Below are positions 24,906-39,792 of a DNA stretch of 64,000 nucleotides, piece after piece. This DNA is from Paraspadella gotoi. Its lineage: Eukaryota; Chaetognatha. Position 1 is the first letter of the stretch; each line of letters starts with the position of its first letter. Location of the stretch: the NCBI GenBank assembly GCA_051294375.1, contig CM119266.1, forward strand, positions 24,106,411 to 24,170,410, in the 5' to 3' direction. Made by a program: the position numbers and the translations under genes. The notes below the pieces were generated by a model. It did not search any database. It had not been told where the DNA came from and saw only the letters and a program-made list of their open reading frames with translations.

Positions 24906-25511
24906 AGAGAGAGAGGGATATCTCCCTGATTCCCCATTTTGAGCAGACGTTTCTTCCATCCTTAGTTCTCTTTGATATTCCGTATTTCATCCTTTGTTTT
25001 TCCTCTTTGTTTCTTTTCTTCATTTTTAAAAAAAATTCTTCTTTTTCAAAAATTTCAGTGGCTTCGACCTTGAAATATTTTTTCTGACAAAAAAATAAGG
25101 TTTTGCGATATTTAGCAATTTTATTCGTAATGCATTGGAGGTACATAGATATAACTTCATGAAGTGTTACACTTTTTTTAAACTTAAAATAGAAAATCAG
25201 TAGGCATTTAATATCTTTTACACTTTCTTATAATTTTTGGCCATATATTTAGACATAATTTTTCAAAGTAGTATTTTTATAGGGAAAACAGACATATCTA
25301 AAAACTTATGTATTTGTCTAAAACAATGTCAGGACTTTTGTGCAACTTTGGTCCCACGTATCTACATTAAGAAAAAGAGAAATATATACAATGTACAGAC
25401 TGCTTTGCGTTGACGAGAAAGGAATTTTGTAGTTAGACGATTTACAAAATTCTTAGTAATCAACTTCTTCACTCATTTGCGAATTCTTCCATCTCATCTC
25501 AAATGCAAATG

Positions 25512-25561
<50 letters not shown>

Positions 25562-26285
25562 TCTCTCTCTCTCTCTCCTCTCTCTCACTCCTCTCTCTTT
25601 TATTTTTCCCTTCCTCTCCCTCTTTCGCCTCTTCCGCTCGTGTCGGCGGATGATTTGTGTTCGTCATTCGCTTGTCTCGAATATTGGCAGAAACGAGGCA
25701 GAGAAAACAAAAGTCAAGAAAGGACGCGATCCGGAAAAAAAAGAGCAAAAAGATCGAAACTTTCGATGAGGATGGCGTCTCGTTAATCATGGACGCTCCC
25801 CGCGCACGTGGGTGGAACCAGCGAGGATTTTTGGACGCACGCAAACTGGAAATTCTAAAACGTTCGGACCAGATTTTAAAGGCCTGTAACGAATGTAAAG
25901 ATGAAGACATTAATTACTAATGAAAATAATTCTTATTATGGTTCATTTAACTTTTTTAACCTAAAAAATAACTTATTTAACAAAATCTCGCACAACTTAG
26001 AAAAACTAAGTCGCGTTGCAGATTGTTAGAAACCAATGAAAATAGCAAAAAAAGGTCAGCATCAAAACACGCGAGTGAAAAGACGCAACGGAGGGTCTCG
26101 CCCCGCCCACTTCCCCAATTTTTCCGCCGCCTCACCCCAAAAAACCTCACCCGATTTTTCCCGCTTTTGTTTTTGGATCGTTTGTTATCGTTTATGGGGA
26201 AAGTAATATCAGTTCACCTTCGAACGCGAAACTTACTCGCTTAATCGAGCCTCGTAATCGCGCGGGACTTGAGGGTTCTTTGAGG

Positions 26286-26329
<44 letters not shown>

Positions 26330-26339
26330 GAAGAGAGAG

Positions 26340-26387
<48 letters not shown>

Positions 26388-28813
26388 AAAGAAGAACGAC
26401 GCATGGACAGACTGTTGAAGAGACAGACGAACGGGTCGAATTAAAAAGGCGAAAATATTCAATCAGACGGAACAATTAGGCTCGGTGAAGAGATCTGGCT
26501 AATATTTAAATTAGCGGAAGCATCGTACGTTGGGGATGATATATTCTGATTTCAGCCTTCAAGGGTCTTCGACGAGTTGCGGGGGGAAAATGGAGACGAG
26601 ACGAAGACGACGACAACGACGACGACGACCCGGCGAGGAGGAGGGGCCCGACGAGCATCGTTGGAATTGGTTTATTGGAAGATAAAGATTAAAATCGTCC
26701 GTCTAAACTGGAATGCTTATGATCCATCGGCGGCGGAGACCGATTCTTTTATTCTCCCTTCATGCTTTCTTCTTTGTATGTCTTAGCCGTTTTTTGTTAC
26801 TTTGCCTCCTGCCCCGTCAAAGAAGGAAGAGAGGAGAAGAGAGAGAGAGAGCGAGAGAGAAGAGAGAGGAGAGTGAGAGAGAGAGAGAGAGAGAGGAGAG
26901 AAGAGAGAGGAGAGAGAGAGAGCGCCAGCTTATATTCATTATGCTCATGTTTTTTTTTTTTAAAGAATTCATAAAACGTATTGAAACGAGGAGATCTTTG
27001 AAGGATTAATATTCGCAAACACGCCCATCGGATCGTTAACGCTCAACGGTTTAGCCGATTCGTAAAAACCGATTGGGATGTTTTCGTCTCGAGATTACTC
27101 CGTAGATTCGAAGTTGGTTGTACATTAAATTCGTTTAAATCTTGGCCAATTCGCGAGTTACATTCCAAACGAAAAAAGTATATTATCCGTAAATCCGAGC
27201 CATTTATCGGTCTTCTACAAGGTTCGCTTTTTATTTTCTTTTTTTTTTTTTTCTTCTCTGGTCTATTTCTAAATCTCTCTTCTCTCTACATCCCTCTCAG
27301 TTGCGCTGTTTTTATTTATGAAAATTTTTACGAGCATAAAAAACGGATCAATTTTCCCGCAGAAAAAGACTTCGACGGAAAAAAAAAACACAGATCCAAC
27401 GAAGTTGAGAGAGAAGAGGACAGAACTCGCCCCGGTGAGTCGCGGTTTTTCAAAATTTATCGCAAACGAAAAAAAAGCCAGGCTCTCCCTCTCTCTCTCT
27501 CGCTCCCGGATTGTCTCACTCTCGAGTCTCGCTCTCGCTCAAATACCCAGCCGTTTCTATGAACCGCCTCGTAATCCCACCCATCCCAGTTTGGACTCAC
27601 TTTAAATGTTTTTTAACGTCTTACCCCGACTGCTCCCTCTCCGCACCACCCCCCTCTCTCTGCTCTCTCTCTCTCCTTCTCTCTACTCTCCTCTCTCGTC
27701 TCTCTCTCTCTCTCTACTCCTCCTCTTCTCTCTCTCTCTCTCCTCATCCCTCTTCTCTCTCTGATCCTGATTCGACGAATTGAAACTGACGTGAATTTCT
27801 GGTTCGAATGGTTCGGTCGAGGTCAATTAACTCGAGATTGGTGGCTGGTCGACGACAAAATTACTGCATGAATCTCCAGTGTCGACGACGGCGACGATGA
27901 CCACAACGATACCATCGGACGACCCCACCGCGTTCCCACACGATCGTTCCACGCCCACAAATTAAAACACGCCTTCCATGAATCTCGGCTCTCCTTTTAG
28001 ATGTGAGGAGAGAGGAGAGGAGAGAGAGTAGAAGATTTTTGATATAATGTGAATTTTGGAGTTATCTTACAAAAACCATTCTTTTAGTTTGTATTTATTG
28101 GCTCAAGACTGAAGAATAAAAGTTAGGCGATATAAGAATTATAAATTACAACTCGTCCCACACCGACTCACACTTCCCTAAAACTAACGGAAAAGTGCTC
28201 ATCACACGAGGACGAGATTCTCCAACGTCCGTTGACTCGTCGTTTGGAGGACAAAAAATAAGAGGTGGGCGAGGAAAGGGTGGGTCACTGGTTGGTTCCT
28301 CGCCGAGCCTTGTGGTCCAACCAGACAGAGATAGAGACGCTGATGGAGATAGAGACGCGCGGACGCCATAAAAACGTCGTCATCTCGACTCGTTACTCCT
28401 AATTAAGTTCTCCCACTCATTTCCTTTGTGTGTCTCAGTTGATCACTCCGCTCACCCATAGACCCACGTCATCTCTTCTCATTTCACTAATGAAAATGTT
28501 CCACTTTTGCGGTCGAACGGATGGCCATTTTTTTTATCTCCTAGAAAGCCGACGTCATCGACGAAAAGACTGGTCGTCGTCGTCACAAAAAAGGACTGTC
28601 CCATTCGCATTATTTGCTCCCAGCTCCCCCTCATCCCGTCCAAAGCCAGTGCCAAGTGCCCTAAATCCATTACGAAAAGGATTTCAATTCTCGGTGTCCC
28701 AATTTTTATTGTCTCATCCAACTCAACGGTAAACCCCGCCAATAGTCCCGGGCAAAGTCCCTCCCCTTGTAAAAAAAAATAACAAAACCCGATGAAGACT
28801 GTTCTCTCTCTCT

Positions 28814-28877
<64 letters not shown>

Positions 28878-29379
28878 TCTCTCTCTCCAGAAATGAGGAT
28901 GAAAAACTGACAAATATTCTCGTGAATTAGATTGAGAGAGAAAGAGAGAGAGAGAGAGGCGTTGGATCGTTGCGTTCGAAACTAGGAAGGTCATAAAAAC
29001 AAAAACTTATGAGTCTTATTTCCCAATAAACAACTAGTTATTCTTTTTAAAAGAATATATTCTACAATTATGGGGGCTAATGGGTAAAAAACAAAAATCG
29101 TAATTCTGAATAATAGACGAACTAAAACATTTTTATTTACCCTCATAATAAGGATAAAATTTAAGAAATTTCAACTACTAATATAAAATCGTATCACATT
29201 CGAAAGAATTTATTCGAAACAATCAAAAAATGATATAAAATACTAAAAAAATGGGTATGACTTGGAATACTTAACTTAAAAATATTAATTGAAATCAGGA
29301 TAAAAACTGATATAAACGAAAAAAAACTCGATTAACAGATCAGATGTATACAAACTTTAATCTCAATTTAATCCAAATT

Positions 29380-32300
29380 TATTTCATTATTTTTTACTTC
29401 CATCTCCTCACATATTTCATTTGATTTCCAATTTTCATATCATTATTTGCATCAATTTTTACCTCTTTTTCCATTTCATTTACCTCTTCACCTCCTTTTT
29501 TCTCTTCCTCGTTTTATGTTTGTCTTTTCATTTGATTTTCGATTTTATTTTCACTCCACTTCTTTTCCAGAGTTTTTTCGTTTTTGTCATCAACGTTTTT
29601 TTTTCCATCTTGTTTCATTCTCACATTTACTCACTTTTCAGCTTTGTTTCACAAATTCGTTATCAATTCTTTGTCTTCATTTTCAGTCTTCCGTTCAGAT
29701 TCTTCTTCCATTCCTCTTTAATTTTTTCATTTTCCAGTCGCTTTTCTTCCGCATGCCCCTTCTTCATTTCTTTCGTTAGCTCCTTCATTTTTACCTCCAT
29801 TATATTCGTCTCTCCAGATTCTCTTTAATCATCAGTTTCAGTTTTTCTCCATATCTCTTTCTCTTTTTCTTCTTCTCCGTCCAATTCACATCCACTTCTC
29901 CTACATCAACTTCTTCCAAGTTTCTATTATTTTCTCCATCGTCACCAAATCATCTTCTCCAACGTCCCTCCTTTCTCTCATCTTCTCGACTGAGATGATC
30001 GCCTTCTCCAGCTCCACAACCCCATCATCCTCTTCAATCAATTTTCTCACTTACATCTTCCCTCTTTCCTTTCCTCTTTTTCCATTTCCTCTCCGTTTCC
30101 CCCCACTCTCCTCTCTTCTCCTCCATTTCCTTTTTCCTCCATCCAATGATTCCACCTCATCCTCCTCTCGCCGCGCGAAGTAGTCCTTCAAGGGTCGAAA
30201 GAGGTTTTTTTGGACGGCAGGAAACGACCAGGACATGCCGAGGAGCTGTTGACGAACGTCTTCGGAAAGCCTCCGGTGTAGTCGTCTTCGAAGCCGAAGA
30301 TCTCTCGATCTCCCGCGTCGGTCAAAGGCGCTCTCGTCCGGAGCGAGTGGACGGCACTGCTGGAACTTGCTTGGTAGAGGCTGTTCGATTCGTCGGATGG
30401 CAGCGAATCTTGACGACGCGAGCGACGCGGTCGCGCTCCAGGACATTCTGGTCGGATGGGAGGGGAAGGGAAGAGAAAGGATAAAGAGTGGAAAGAGAAA
30501 AGGAACGGAGAGGAGAAAAAGAAAAGCGAAATATTAATGATTAATTGCATTTTCGTGCGGTTAATTCTGACTTCCCGCAAACACAGTTTAACGGAAAGTT
30601 TCGATATTGTGAAGCTGAAGCCTGAAGCCAAATAAATGCTTTCTCATGTACATGAACGAACAAAAAAAGCAAAATTTACGAAACAAATAAGACTTCATTT
30701 TTAGTCGCCGTAACGGAATGGGTCGTAATTTTAGTTTAAGCCGGAAACAGTAAAATGAAGTTACAGAAACTGGTCGTTCGGAATGATAAAGACAATAGAA
30801 AGAATAGAAAAAAAAAGAAAAAAAGTACCTTTCGTTATTCAACTTGAAACCTTCTTGTAATTGAAAAATAATAATAGTAATAATGATAAAAATATAATAG
30901 TATCATTAATGATAAGAACATAATAATTAGGAATGAGGGTAATTAATGATAAGAACAATAATAATTAGGAATGAGTAATTCCAATAATAGTAATTCCAAT
31001 CATAGTAATAATAATAATAATAATAATAATGTAAAATATAATAGTAATAATGATAAAATAATTATATAGTATCATTAACGATAAAAATAATAATAATAGG
31101 AATAAGGGTAATTCCAATAATTTAATCTGGTATTATACCTTTCTATTTATGATCAGTAAAAAAAAAAAAAATTGACAAGTATTCTGTCTAGACTAAAAAA
31201 AAAAAGAGGCAATGGCTAGTATAAATGTTAGGTTACCATAATGATAGTTTTACTTTTTTTTTCATTGCCAAGTTTCTGTCTATGACTAAAAAAAAATGGC
31301 AAATGGCCTAGTGTAATGATAATATTCCTCATGATTTTCATTGATATATTTAATACTTTTTCCAATTTGCAATGTCCGCAATGATCCTTAATTGTTTGAA
31401 TTTTATTTTTAGTGCCATAGTGCAATTTTCTTGTCAATACTCATCGTTTAATCGTTTTAATCTTCTTAATTGTCTTAATGGTCAAATTGTCTTTTTATTT
31501 CAGGAAAAAAAAAAAAAAAAAATTCTTGTATCAATAGTGTTATTATATAGTGCTTATATGAACGTTCTGTCTTTACACTTATCAATAATTACTTCTCTTC
31601 ATATCCATGTAAAAGCAGCATTTTCACTCCTTTAAATGAATTAATACGGTATTAGAATAAGTTTAATAAACTATAGCAAGAACCGAACGCTGCAGGTCAA
31701 AACATTTCTATCGTCGGTGACCAGCGTATTTGGGCCAAGGGATGTTTGACCAGAATAGTCTGTCTCCGTTTCATTGGGGCTAAAATAGACGGCACGACTA
31801 TGACGGGGGTCGCTCTCCAGCGCGAAGGATATGTGCTGCGGTCTTCGTGCCATGAAACGTTCTCGAAGAGCCAGAACATAGGAGGGGGACACCCGTGGAT
31901 GTCCTCCGAATCGCCCGTCGACGATTCCGCCTCCTCGTGGATGGATCTCAAATTGAACTTTTTTTGAAAAAAAAAAAATAATAAAAATGCAATAAAACGA
32001 GATAAGATCAATATGAATTTTTTTATGAGAGAATTAAGTCCTGAGTCTGCCAAAAAATGTACGTTTAATTTTAGGAAAATGGCAAAAAAATCGTTCCATT
32101 TCACTAACGACGTAACAAGATAACAATTTATTACTCTAAAACTTTATTTTTATGTGAGCTCTAATAACTTAGTATGTGTACATAAACTATGCTATTAATC
32201 ATGAACTATGTACATTTGTTTTAAAATCTTACGTTTTGGGAGCTCAAATGATTTTCTAAATTTTATTTGCGGGTTGCCGCAAGTAAAAATATGAATTAAA

Positions 32301-35295
32301 AATGAAATTTTGCTCAATAAGAATGAGAGAAAACCACTGAAATATGCAAACGAAAATTTTTCTGCAACATACGTCACCTGCAATGTTCAAAACCCTCGCG
32401 AACTCAAAAAAGAGCTCCGTTTTTTCGGTGAAGCCCTCGCGAAGGGGGTTGGCCCGGTGGAGAAGTCGTTTACAGGCGATCCGCCGACGACGAGATCGAA
32501 AGGCCCCCAGCCCGAGGTCGTCCTCGGAGATGTCGCGCGCGTCGCCGACGTGAACGATCTCCGGTGGTTGAGGCTGCTGCATTGGATGCGTTGGGATCGA
32601 TCTCGGAGGCGAGGTAGGTGTCGACGCGGAGGTTGAGGAGCCTTCAGCGCACCAACGCCGTCGATATTCCGTCGACCGAGCCCAATACCTCAGCGGTCGG
32701 CGCCATTTTCGCGGCACTGGCGTCGGTCTTGACCTAACGACCCCGTGGACCCACGCGTACTTCGCCCTCCGCTTCGCGCAGCTGCCAGGAGCTGAGAGAT
32801 CCTCGGGGCGAGTGGGGAATCCCACACCGATAGACCCGCCTTCTTCGAGCGCACTACCTTTCGCAGCTGCGCCTTGTTCATTCGCAGCAGCCGGCGGCGT
32901 TGAAAGCTTTCCTTCCGCTGCCGACGAGAAGCATCCGCGGAGCGATCGCCGCTAAAGCATCCGGCATCCTGGCGCCGTTGTTTCTCGTCTTGAGTTTACA
33001 AAGTCGACTAAGCGCCACGTTAACAAGGTTTCGAGCTTGAGAGGCGATGTCCGCTAGAGGGACGGAACACCGGCGTATCAACTCCGACGGGAACGGGGTC
33101 TCTGGCGGCCCTCGGAGTCGAAAGCGGGAGTCCAATTTTGACTTTCTTCCTCTCTCTATGCGTCTTTCCTTTCTTTCTTTCATTCCTTTCTTTCGTGTCT
33201 TTTCTTTTTCTCTTTTTTCGTATCTTTATTTCTTCTCTTCTTTCGTGGTTTTTCTAATTCTTCTCTTTTCTTTCGTGTCTTTTTTCTTTCTTCCCTTTCT
33301 TTTCTTTTCTTTCATGTCTTACTTTTCTTCCCTCTCTTTTCTTTCTTCATGTCTTTCCTTTTTCTTCCCATTTTTCTCTTTCTTTCGTGTCTTTTCCTTT
33401 TTCTTCTCTTTCTCTTGTTTCCTCTCTTCTTTCTTGTCATCCGTTTTTCTCTCAATCTCTTCTTCAACTGTGGTGAACGTTTCTTTCACGAGGGCGAAGT
33501 GACCATCTCCGTCGACAAAGGTTTTTTCTAAGTCAAAATGTAATAACATATATATTTTATAATTTAAAAATGTACAAAAAAATTAAAGGAAAAAGAGTTT
33601 CAAAGTCGCACAAAATCTTACCACAGTGTTATTAGTTATCATTAGTCTAAGTACTTAAGCTTAAACATACATAACGACCGTGTGGATAGACCGGCTCGGA
33701 GAAAGAGGAGAGAGGAAAGGGTTTAGAGTGGACACCGGTGGTAAGTCGTCTCAATTCTTAATTCAAATTGTAATTTATTTCCTAAGACATTTTAATGAAG
33801 AAATTTTCCTTATACCTTTGTTCCTGATACCTGGAGAGTTTCTCCTCGTTTCCTCCAACGTCTCCTCGCCCGGAGTGGCTCGTCGATCGACTCCTTCTTC
33901 CTCACCGTCTTCTCAACGTCGAAGAATCCAAGACGACGACGAAAACGACGACGATCTTCGTCGCCATCGTCTTCAGATCTCCACAATATCCAGAGTTGCG
34001 TCGGGACGTGCAGGAGAACTGATGAGTCGCTATCTGAGTGCTTGGCCGCCGAGAGGGGAGTCCGACCCGAATAAGAATTCGCGAAGAATATTTCCGGCCC
34101 TGGGGAAGAGATTGGCTTGAAGAGCGCTTCGTTTTCCGTGACGATCGCGGACCGGGACGAGGGAAGGAGTCGAGGATCTCCACCTCAGGATCAGAAGGCA
34201 TCTTCCTCAACAGAGAGTCATTACATTCGGGGCGCTTAGAGCTAATTACATCCGGAGCTGCACCGTCGCTGGAGCGGTCCTCGTTTTTGACCCAGACAAA
34301 ATCAGTCTGAGGATCTTCGTTAGTTTTTTGTTAGTTTTTGTATTTATCATATTTGTGTTCCATCGGTTGTTGTCGTCTTCGTCGTCGTCGTCGTCGTCTC
34401 CTCGACCAGTTCCATCTCGTTTCTCCGCGTTTCCATCTCCCGAGGCTCGAACTCTCGAACTTCGAGGATGGCGGAATCTCCGCCGTTCGTCCTCGCGGAG
34501 AATCTCGCAAAGAGATTCGTTGTCGATTCGCTTCGATTCCTCTTGGCTGTTAGGAAAATGGTTGTTGTGGTCGTCGTCGTGGTTTCGACGCATCCGTTTT
34601 AGATCGTGACATCGTCAACGTCGTCGTTGACTCGTCGTCGCGCGGCGAAACGACGTTAAAGTCATTTGGGTGAACCTCTTCGGTTTCCGTTGTCGCCGTT
34701 GGAAATTTCTCCGCTTTTTTCTTCGATTTATTTCACAGTCGTCGTCCTCATCGTCGTCATCGTCATCGTTCGCCGTCGTTACCGTGTCTTCGACAACTCC
34801 CACTCCGTCTCTTCTTTACCTTCTTCAGCTCGAAAGAATCTTCCAAAATATGTTGGAGGACGAAGATTCGTCTTCGTAATGGACGTCGTCTTCGTCGTCG
34901 TCGTCGTCGACGACGTTTTCTCGTCTTTGGATATCAGTTCCATTCTCAAGCAAGGCTGGTCACCTTCGGTTCCTCTTCTCTTGTCCGCTCAGTTGGATTC
35001 CTTGTCGAATACTATTTTTGATTCCGTCGCATATTTTTCTTCAAATTTCCTTTCATCAAGGAAATTTTCGTTGTTGTTGACGTTGTTGTTGTCGGCGATA
35101 AATGGCGCTGTCGTAATCGGCGTTGTTAGCGCTATCGAGGGCGGCGTTGTTAAATGTGGTAATCGGGTCAGTAGCTGGAGTTGGGGGTTTACTTCGTGCG
35201 CTGATGTATTTGAAGCAGACGAATTAGTTGAGGTGAGGGATAGAAGGTTCAAATTTTTCTGTTGAGTTTTGTTCTTGTATTTATTTAAGATTCAT
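29380..35295 (-). pseudogene. Frameshifted mirror copy of the DNMT3-like gene (probable assembly artefact)
   Basis: All four coding exons are present in order on the - strand: ATG at 35,295, exon ends at about 33,831 and 32,378, and the terminal exon starting at 30,447. Single-base indels break the frame inside motif I, around motif IV (the PCN residues are lost from the frame), just after FENV and in the terminal exon. Introns are as similar to the left arm as exons are. That argues against an evolved pseudogene and for uncorrected sequencing error. Do not count it as a second DNMT3 gene. Confidence 0.85.
30858..31538. repeat. AT-rich (TAA/ATGATAA) insertion in the mirrored intron
   Basis: Compared with the left-arm intron near 5,950-5,990, the right arm carries about 680 extra bases. 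They are rich in TAATAATAG, AATGATAAAA and GGAATGAGGGTAATT units. The difference is either a real allelic repeat or one that the polished contig collapsed. Confidence 0.7.
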
Positions 35296-35849
35296 AATTA
35301 AATATTAAATTTTAAATTTAGTCTCAAGTTCTAAGTTCTTTTCCTCGATAATTATTTCTTACAGGAGACACGACTGTTTACATTTTGTTTCCATAAGTTG
35401 CATGTTTTAGTAATTTTGTACATTAAGGATATAATTAAAATTATTTTTACGACGCGGCCATTAGAGTCATAAAATTACGTTCGAATCGCCAATATTTTTT
35501 TTTTCCCGAAAGCAGATCGAAGCAGAAAAGAAAGCCAGGTTTTCATCAGTTGATTTCCGGACACAAATACTCAACAAGCCAGGAACAATCCCTGCCTCGT
35601 TTGGTCAGTTTCGAGAAACAATGAAAATCCAATCATGGACGGTTGAAAAAAAATTGTTCTCCTAAAATTTATTTCGTTCAATTAATAAATTCAATAAATC
35701 AATCCCGCAATTAATCATAAAAAATAAACAAAAAGGTAACAAAATTTTCTTCCTCGTTGGAGCGGTAATGGACTTACCTCCCTCCTTCCTGCCTCACCCG
35801 CGAATTCACCCACAAACGTGCCTTCGCCTTCGCCTTCGCCTCCGTGAAG

Positions 35850-36070
35850 TTTCGACACGGATCACGTGATCGTGCGGACGGATTCTCGCCAGTGGCTCCT
35901 AAGGTCCACGTGATCGATTCTACTTATCACGTACGAGCCACGTGACCCGTTCCAATCACGTGATCGGCTTGTCGACTTCGTCACGCTCGAACTGGCATCG
36001 CGAGACCAGACGGTTTCGACCAATCGTTGAAGCTTGCTGACCATCGGAAGATTTTGACCAATTAGAGGAC
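35850..36070 (-). promoter_or_regulatory. Mirror copy of the E-box/CCAAT block
   Basis: Reverse complement of 900-1,110. Several CACGTG boxes remain, but at least one is broken by an indel. It carries the same interpretation as the left-arm copy and is not independent evidence. Confidence 0.7.
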
Positions 36071-36925
36071 TGCGTTTTTCTTTGAATGGCAGAAGAGATC
36101 CAGATAGATCAGAGCGCCGATTAAAAAGCGTCCGCCATAACCTCGATTTAAAAAAGTAATTTTTGAAGTAATTTTATCCTGACAATTCTCGTTATTATAT
36201 TTAATGATGTCGTCAGGTGTGGTTTAACTTTATCGAGACTGGTATGGTTAACTTGCAGCTTTTTTCTTTTCCCTTTCTCGCTCAACAATGCCCCATCCCT
36301 TCCAACGCCAGACGTAGATACTTTTTTCAATTCGACACTATCGCAGCTCGTTCCGAGTACCGCCCCGCCGTTCTCAACGCCTTACCCCCTACTACTCAAC
36401 CTCAGATATTCCAGACGCCTGGGTTCGTCATTCATTGGTGAGGCCTGTGTTCTGGTGTTCCGCTCGAGGTTTTCACCGCCGGATTAATCTGCGCAATGAA
36501 TCTGACTTCGAAGTACAAGATCGATCAAGCCAAAAATGAATCGTCCGAAACTACATCATTATGTATTTTGAATTTTGCCCTCCTCAAAAAAAAAAAAATG
36601 GAAACAAAATTACAGTAATTATCCCTTTAGTTTTATTTAATATGATATTAAATTAATTATTAGTAAATTGTTCAGCAACTTTAAAATAATCAAAAAATCT
36701 CATGACTCGATCTTTGATGTATCTGAATTCGATCAGAAATTTTTTTTCACCAACGAGAATGACCCTGTGGCGATGCCTTTCCTTTGCGAGTTCCTTTGGC
36801 CCTTCCCTTCATCCCAACCACCTCCACCAACCTCCACCACCCCCACCCCCACCACCTCACCATCTCCTTCCATCCCGCCGTCGCGCTCATCCCGCCCTCG
36901 TCACGTGACCGCCCGCTTTCTTTTT

Positions 36926-38772
36926 TTTTTCCATTCCGCAGCCGCCATAAATCTCGTCACTTCCGTCGCCGTCCTGAATTTCAATGAATGTTTTGCTTCT
37001 CTCTCCTCTCTCTCTCTCTTCTCGGGCGACGAGGAAGGAAGAAGGAGGGTGGCGGAGAAAATGAAAGGTGGAATCATGGGAGTGGTAACTCATAGTACGT
37101 CGGAAGCTTTTTTGATGTTAGAATGAATCCGTTTTCGACGAAGACGGGAATAAATGATGGCATTTCTTTGGCAGACGGGGCTGAATTTGAAACAATGCAA
37201 TGTCCGTGACGGACTGACTGTTTGCTGCTATCGAAGGAGTGCAATGGCAAGAAAGGGCCTCGTGCTTTAAGTCAAAAGAAAACTGTGGCGGCTGGTTATG
37301 AGGTAGTCGAATAGGTGAGCCGTGAGGTGGCGGAAGTCTTGACGAGGCAGGCGCGAGAATTAGATTCCGTGAGGGTGAAGGTGGTTAACGAAGGACCGCG
37401 ACACCAACCGCCCCTTCCCCTCCGCCTCTCAATGCCAATTCCGGTCCTTTGCGCTCGGCCTTCCTTCGATCCACTTCGGCCTTCGACCAAAACGCCAACG
37501 ACGCAATTGCCTCTTTTTTTTTTTCCTTTTGCTCGAACCAAAAATCTCATTTGCATTTGTAGCAATAAATACTGAGGTCAAAAGTAGGCTGTTGGTCACC
37601 GAAGATATTTGGAAAGACGAAGAATAAATAAGCGGGATTGGATAACCTACTCATTATACGTTACACGGTTCCTTTTACATCGATTTAATCGGCATGGAGT
37701 GCCACAAGAATGAGATGTCCGGATACGTTTCCGGACTTTGGGCTACACAAAAAAAGGGTAATCAAATTTTTCCTAATGACAGTTTTTTTATAAATTAATA
37801 TTAAATTAGCTATATAAAATCAATAAAGTAGAATAAAAAAAATTTAAAAATGGTTTAAATTTTTTTTAAAATGAAAAATATCATGCATCATCCATAATCT
37901 ATGAACAATTTCTTTCGTTCAGTCCATAACCATTATTCTATCTTTAATAGTTTATTTGTAATTAATTTTTCTTATTAAAATATTATTTTAATTTTTTTTC
38001 AAATAATTTAAATTAAAAAAAATTATAACTATGCCAAATGATTGAAGAAAAATTTTATTATAAGGGACTTACCTACCTAATATAGGTTTCAAATACATAT
38101 ATAGTAAGTTTATTCTGATGATGTTTGACATAGAAAATAATAATTTATAAAATTAAATATATGAAAAAAATTTAAATTTGAATTTTTTTTTAGCATAATA
38201 AACATAATTTATGAATTATTGTTATGATGCTTTTATAGCTACTAGTCAGTTGTATCATTCTCATTATAATATTTGATAACTTCTTTATTTAGTAATACGG
38301 ACTGCTATATTTACTTACTTTTGACAAAATCAAAAAAATCACTGGTATTAAAAATTATGTAGAAACAGACGAAAACTTTTTTTAAATCACATGCTATTTA
38401 ATTGTTGAACAGATATAATATTATACTTGGACAAATTTAAAAGTTTTAAACAATCCAACTAGACATTTTTAAGGTTGTCATATAAATGTAAAAAATTTGA
38501 TATTCGACTGCTTTGTAGGTTTTAACTTAATTCAGTAGCCTCTTTTAATTATGAAGAAAAGCAGTATATTTAACAGTTTTTTTATTTGGAGTGGCATCAA
38601 AGTTCTAAGACTATTAGCATCAGTATATTTGTTAAGTATAGTAGATTCCTCTATATTTTTTAATTTTTGAAAATGTTTTACTTTTTTTTTCTATAATTTT
38701 TTTGACATGCAAAACGTTCTTGATTACGCGAAGAGAATGTAAAAATTAAAAATAAATAGTACCAAATAGTTA
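36926..38772. other. Right-arm continuation and AT-rich DNA; no gene seen
   Basis: By position this should mirror sequence to the left of the window. 36,930-37,750 is mixed composition; 37,770-38,770 is strongly AT-rich with A and T runs. No splice-supported exon is visible. Confidence 0.5.
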
Positions 38773-39742
38773 GAGCTTGAAGGACCAGAGGCAATGTAGC
38801 GGAGTTTTACGCATCACCCTGAGAGCAGACGAGTTAAGAAAGTAATGAATGAGGAGAATATTCATATCAACTTTCTTTCGTGTTTTTCACGTTTGTCACT
38901 CAGAGAGTTTTGTGAATGTAAGTATAAATTTGTGTGACATAACATTGGCAACAAGCAACCGAGAGTGAGACTTTTAACGTTAGAGAGTGTCGTAAAAAAA
39001 GTGACCAAGCGACCAGGAATACCCGCGACAAAGAGAACGATATAACATAAATTGTACCCACTAGCTTGACGAAACATCATTGGAAAATAACTATTCAAAA
39101 TAAATGTAAATTAAAAGAATTAAAGCAAATTAGCTATTCAAATGATGATACTTATTCAAAATTTTTAAATAAGCCTCACTGTGAGTCAATCTACCAAATA
39201 TTAGTTGTATACATTTCCAAGAATTAAATTCTAAATTCCCAAATCGTAAATCATAATTTTTGCCCCCTCATGTTTTTCTTTTTATTCTCGAATAGAGTTT
39301 TACCCTCTTTTTTTTTCCAACAAAGCTACCATTATTACGTAGAAATTTCTTTTGGTTTTCATTTTCAAACATCAACGTCCAATAAAAGTCAAGTGAGAAC
39401 GAAGACTGAACGCGGCTGACAGAGAGCGAGAGAGAGAAAAAGGGGAACAGAGCGAGAAAAAAAAAGAGAGGGAAAAAAAAACGACTTGCTTTTGGCAAAA
39501 ATGCAATATTTGACTGTGAGGAAAAAAGAGAAAAGGAAAGAAAGACAGAAAACGAGAAGAGAGGACAGAAAGATAGACAGAATAATATATCTGAAGAGAT
39601 ATTAAGACAGAGACTACCGTGAAAATTTACTTACGTAGGCAAGAGGAAGGAAGGATGAAGATGACGAAAACATGTAACAATGAAAAAGTGGAAGTCACGG
39701 AAATGTAAAACGTTGATACGATATTTGTCCAAGGCAATGAGG

Positions 39743-39792
<50 letters not shown>

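Larger units (their letters stand above)
20163..36925 (-). repeat. Right arm of the giant inverted repeat
   Basis: Reverse complement of 1-16,588 over about 16.7 kb. It is collinear but differs by very many one-base insertions and deletions, spread equally over exons, introns and intergenic DNA. It also differs by a few larger events: no 454-N gap, about 680 extra bases at 30,858-31,538, and about 65-70 bases missing near 24,040. Microsatellites are shorter and broken (20,337-20,418; 21,282-21,345; 21,475-21,556; 21,826-21,916; 22,533-22,627; 22,986-23,074; 27,484-27,760). This looks like unpolished sequence, possibly of the other haplotype. Confidence 0.9.

Noticed and set aside
29380-35295. 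A second, inverted DNMT3 gene or an expressed inverted-repeat (hairpin RNA) locus
   Set aside because: Frame breaks are single-base indels spread evenly over exons and introns, and the copy sits in a fold-back structure with gap-fill marks. Artefact or haplotype duplication is the simpler reading.
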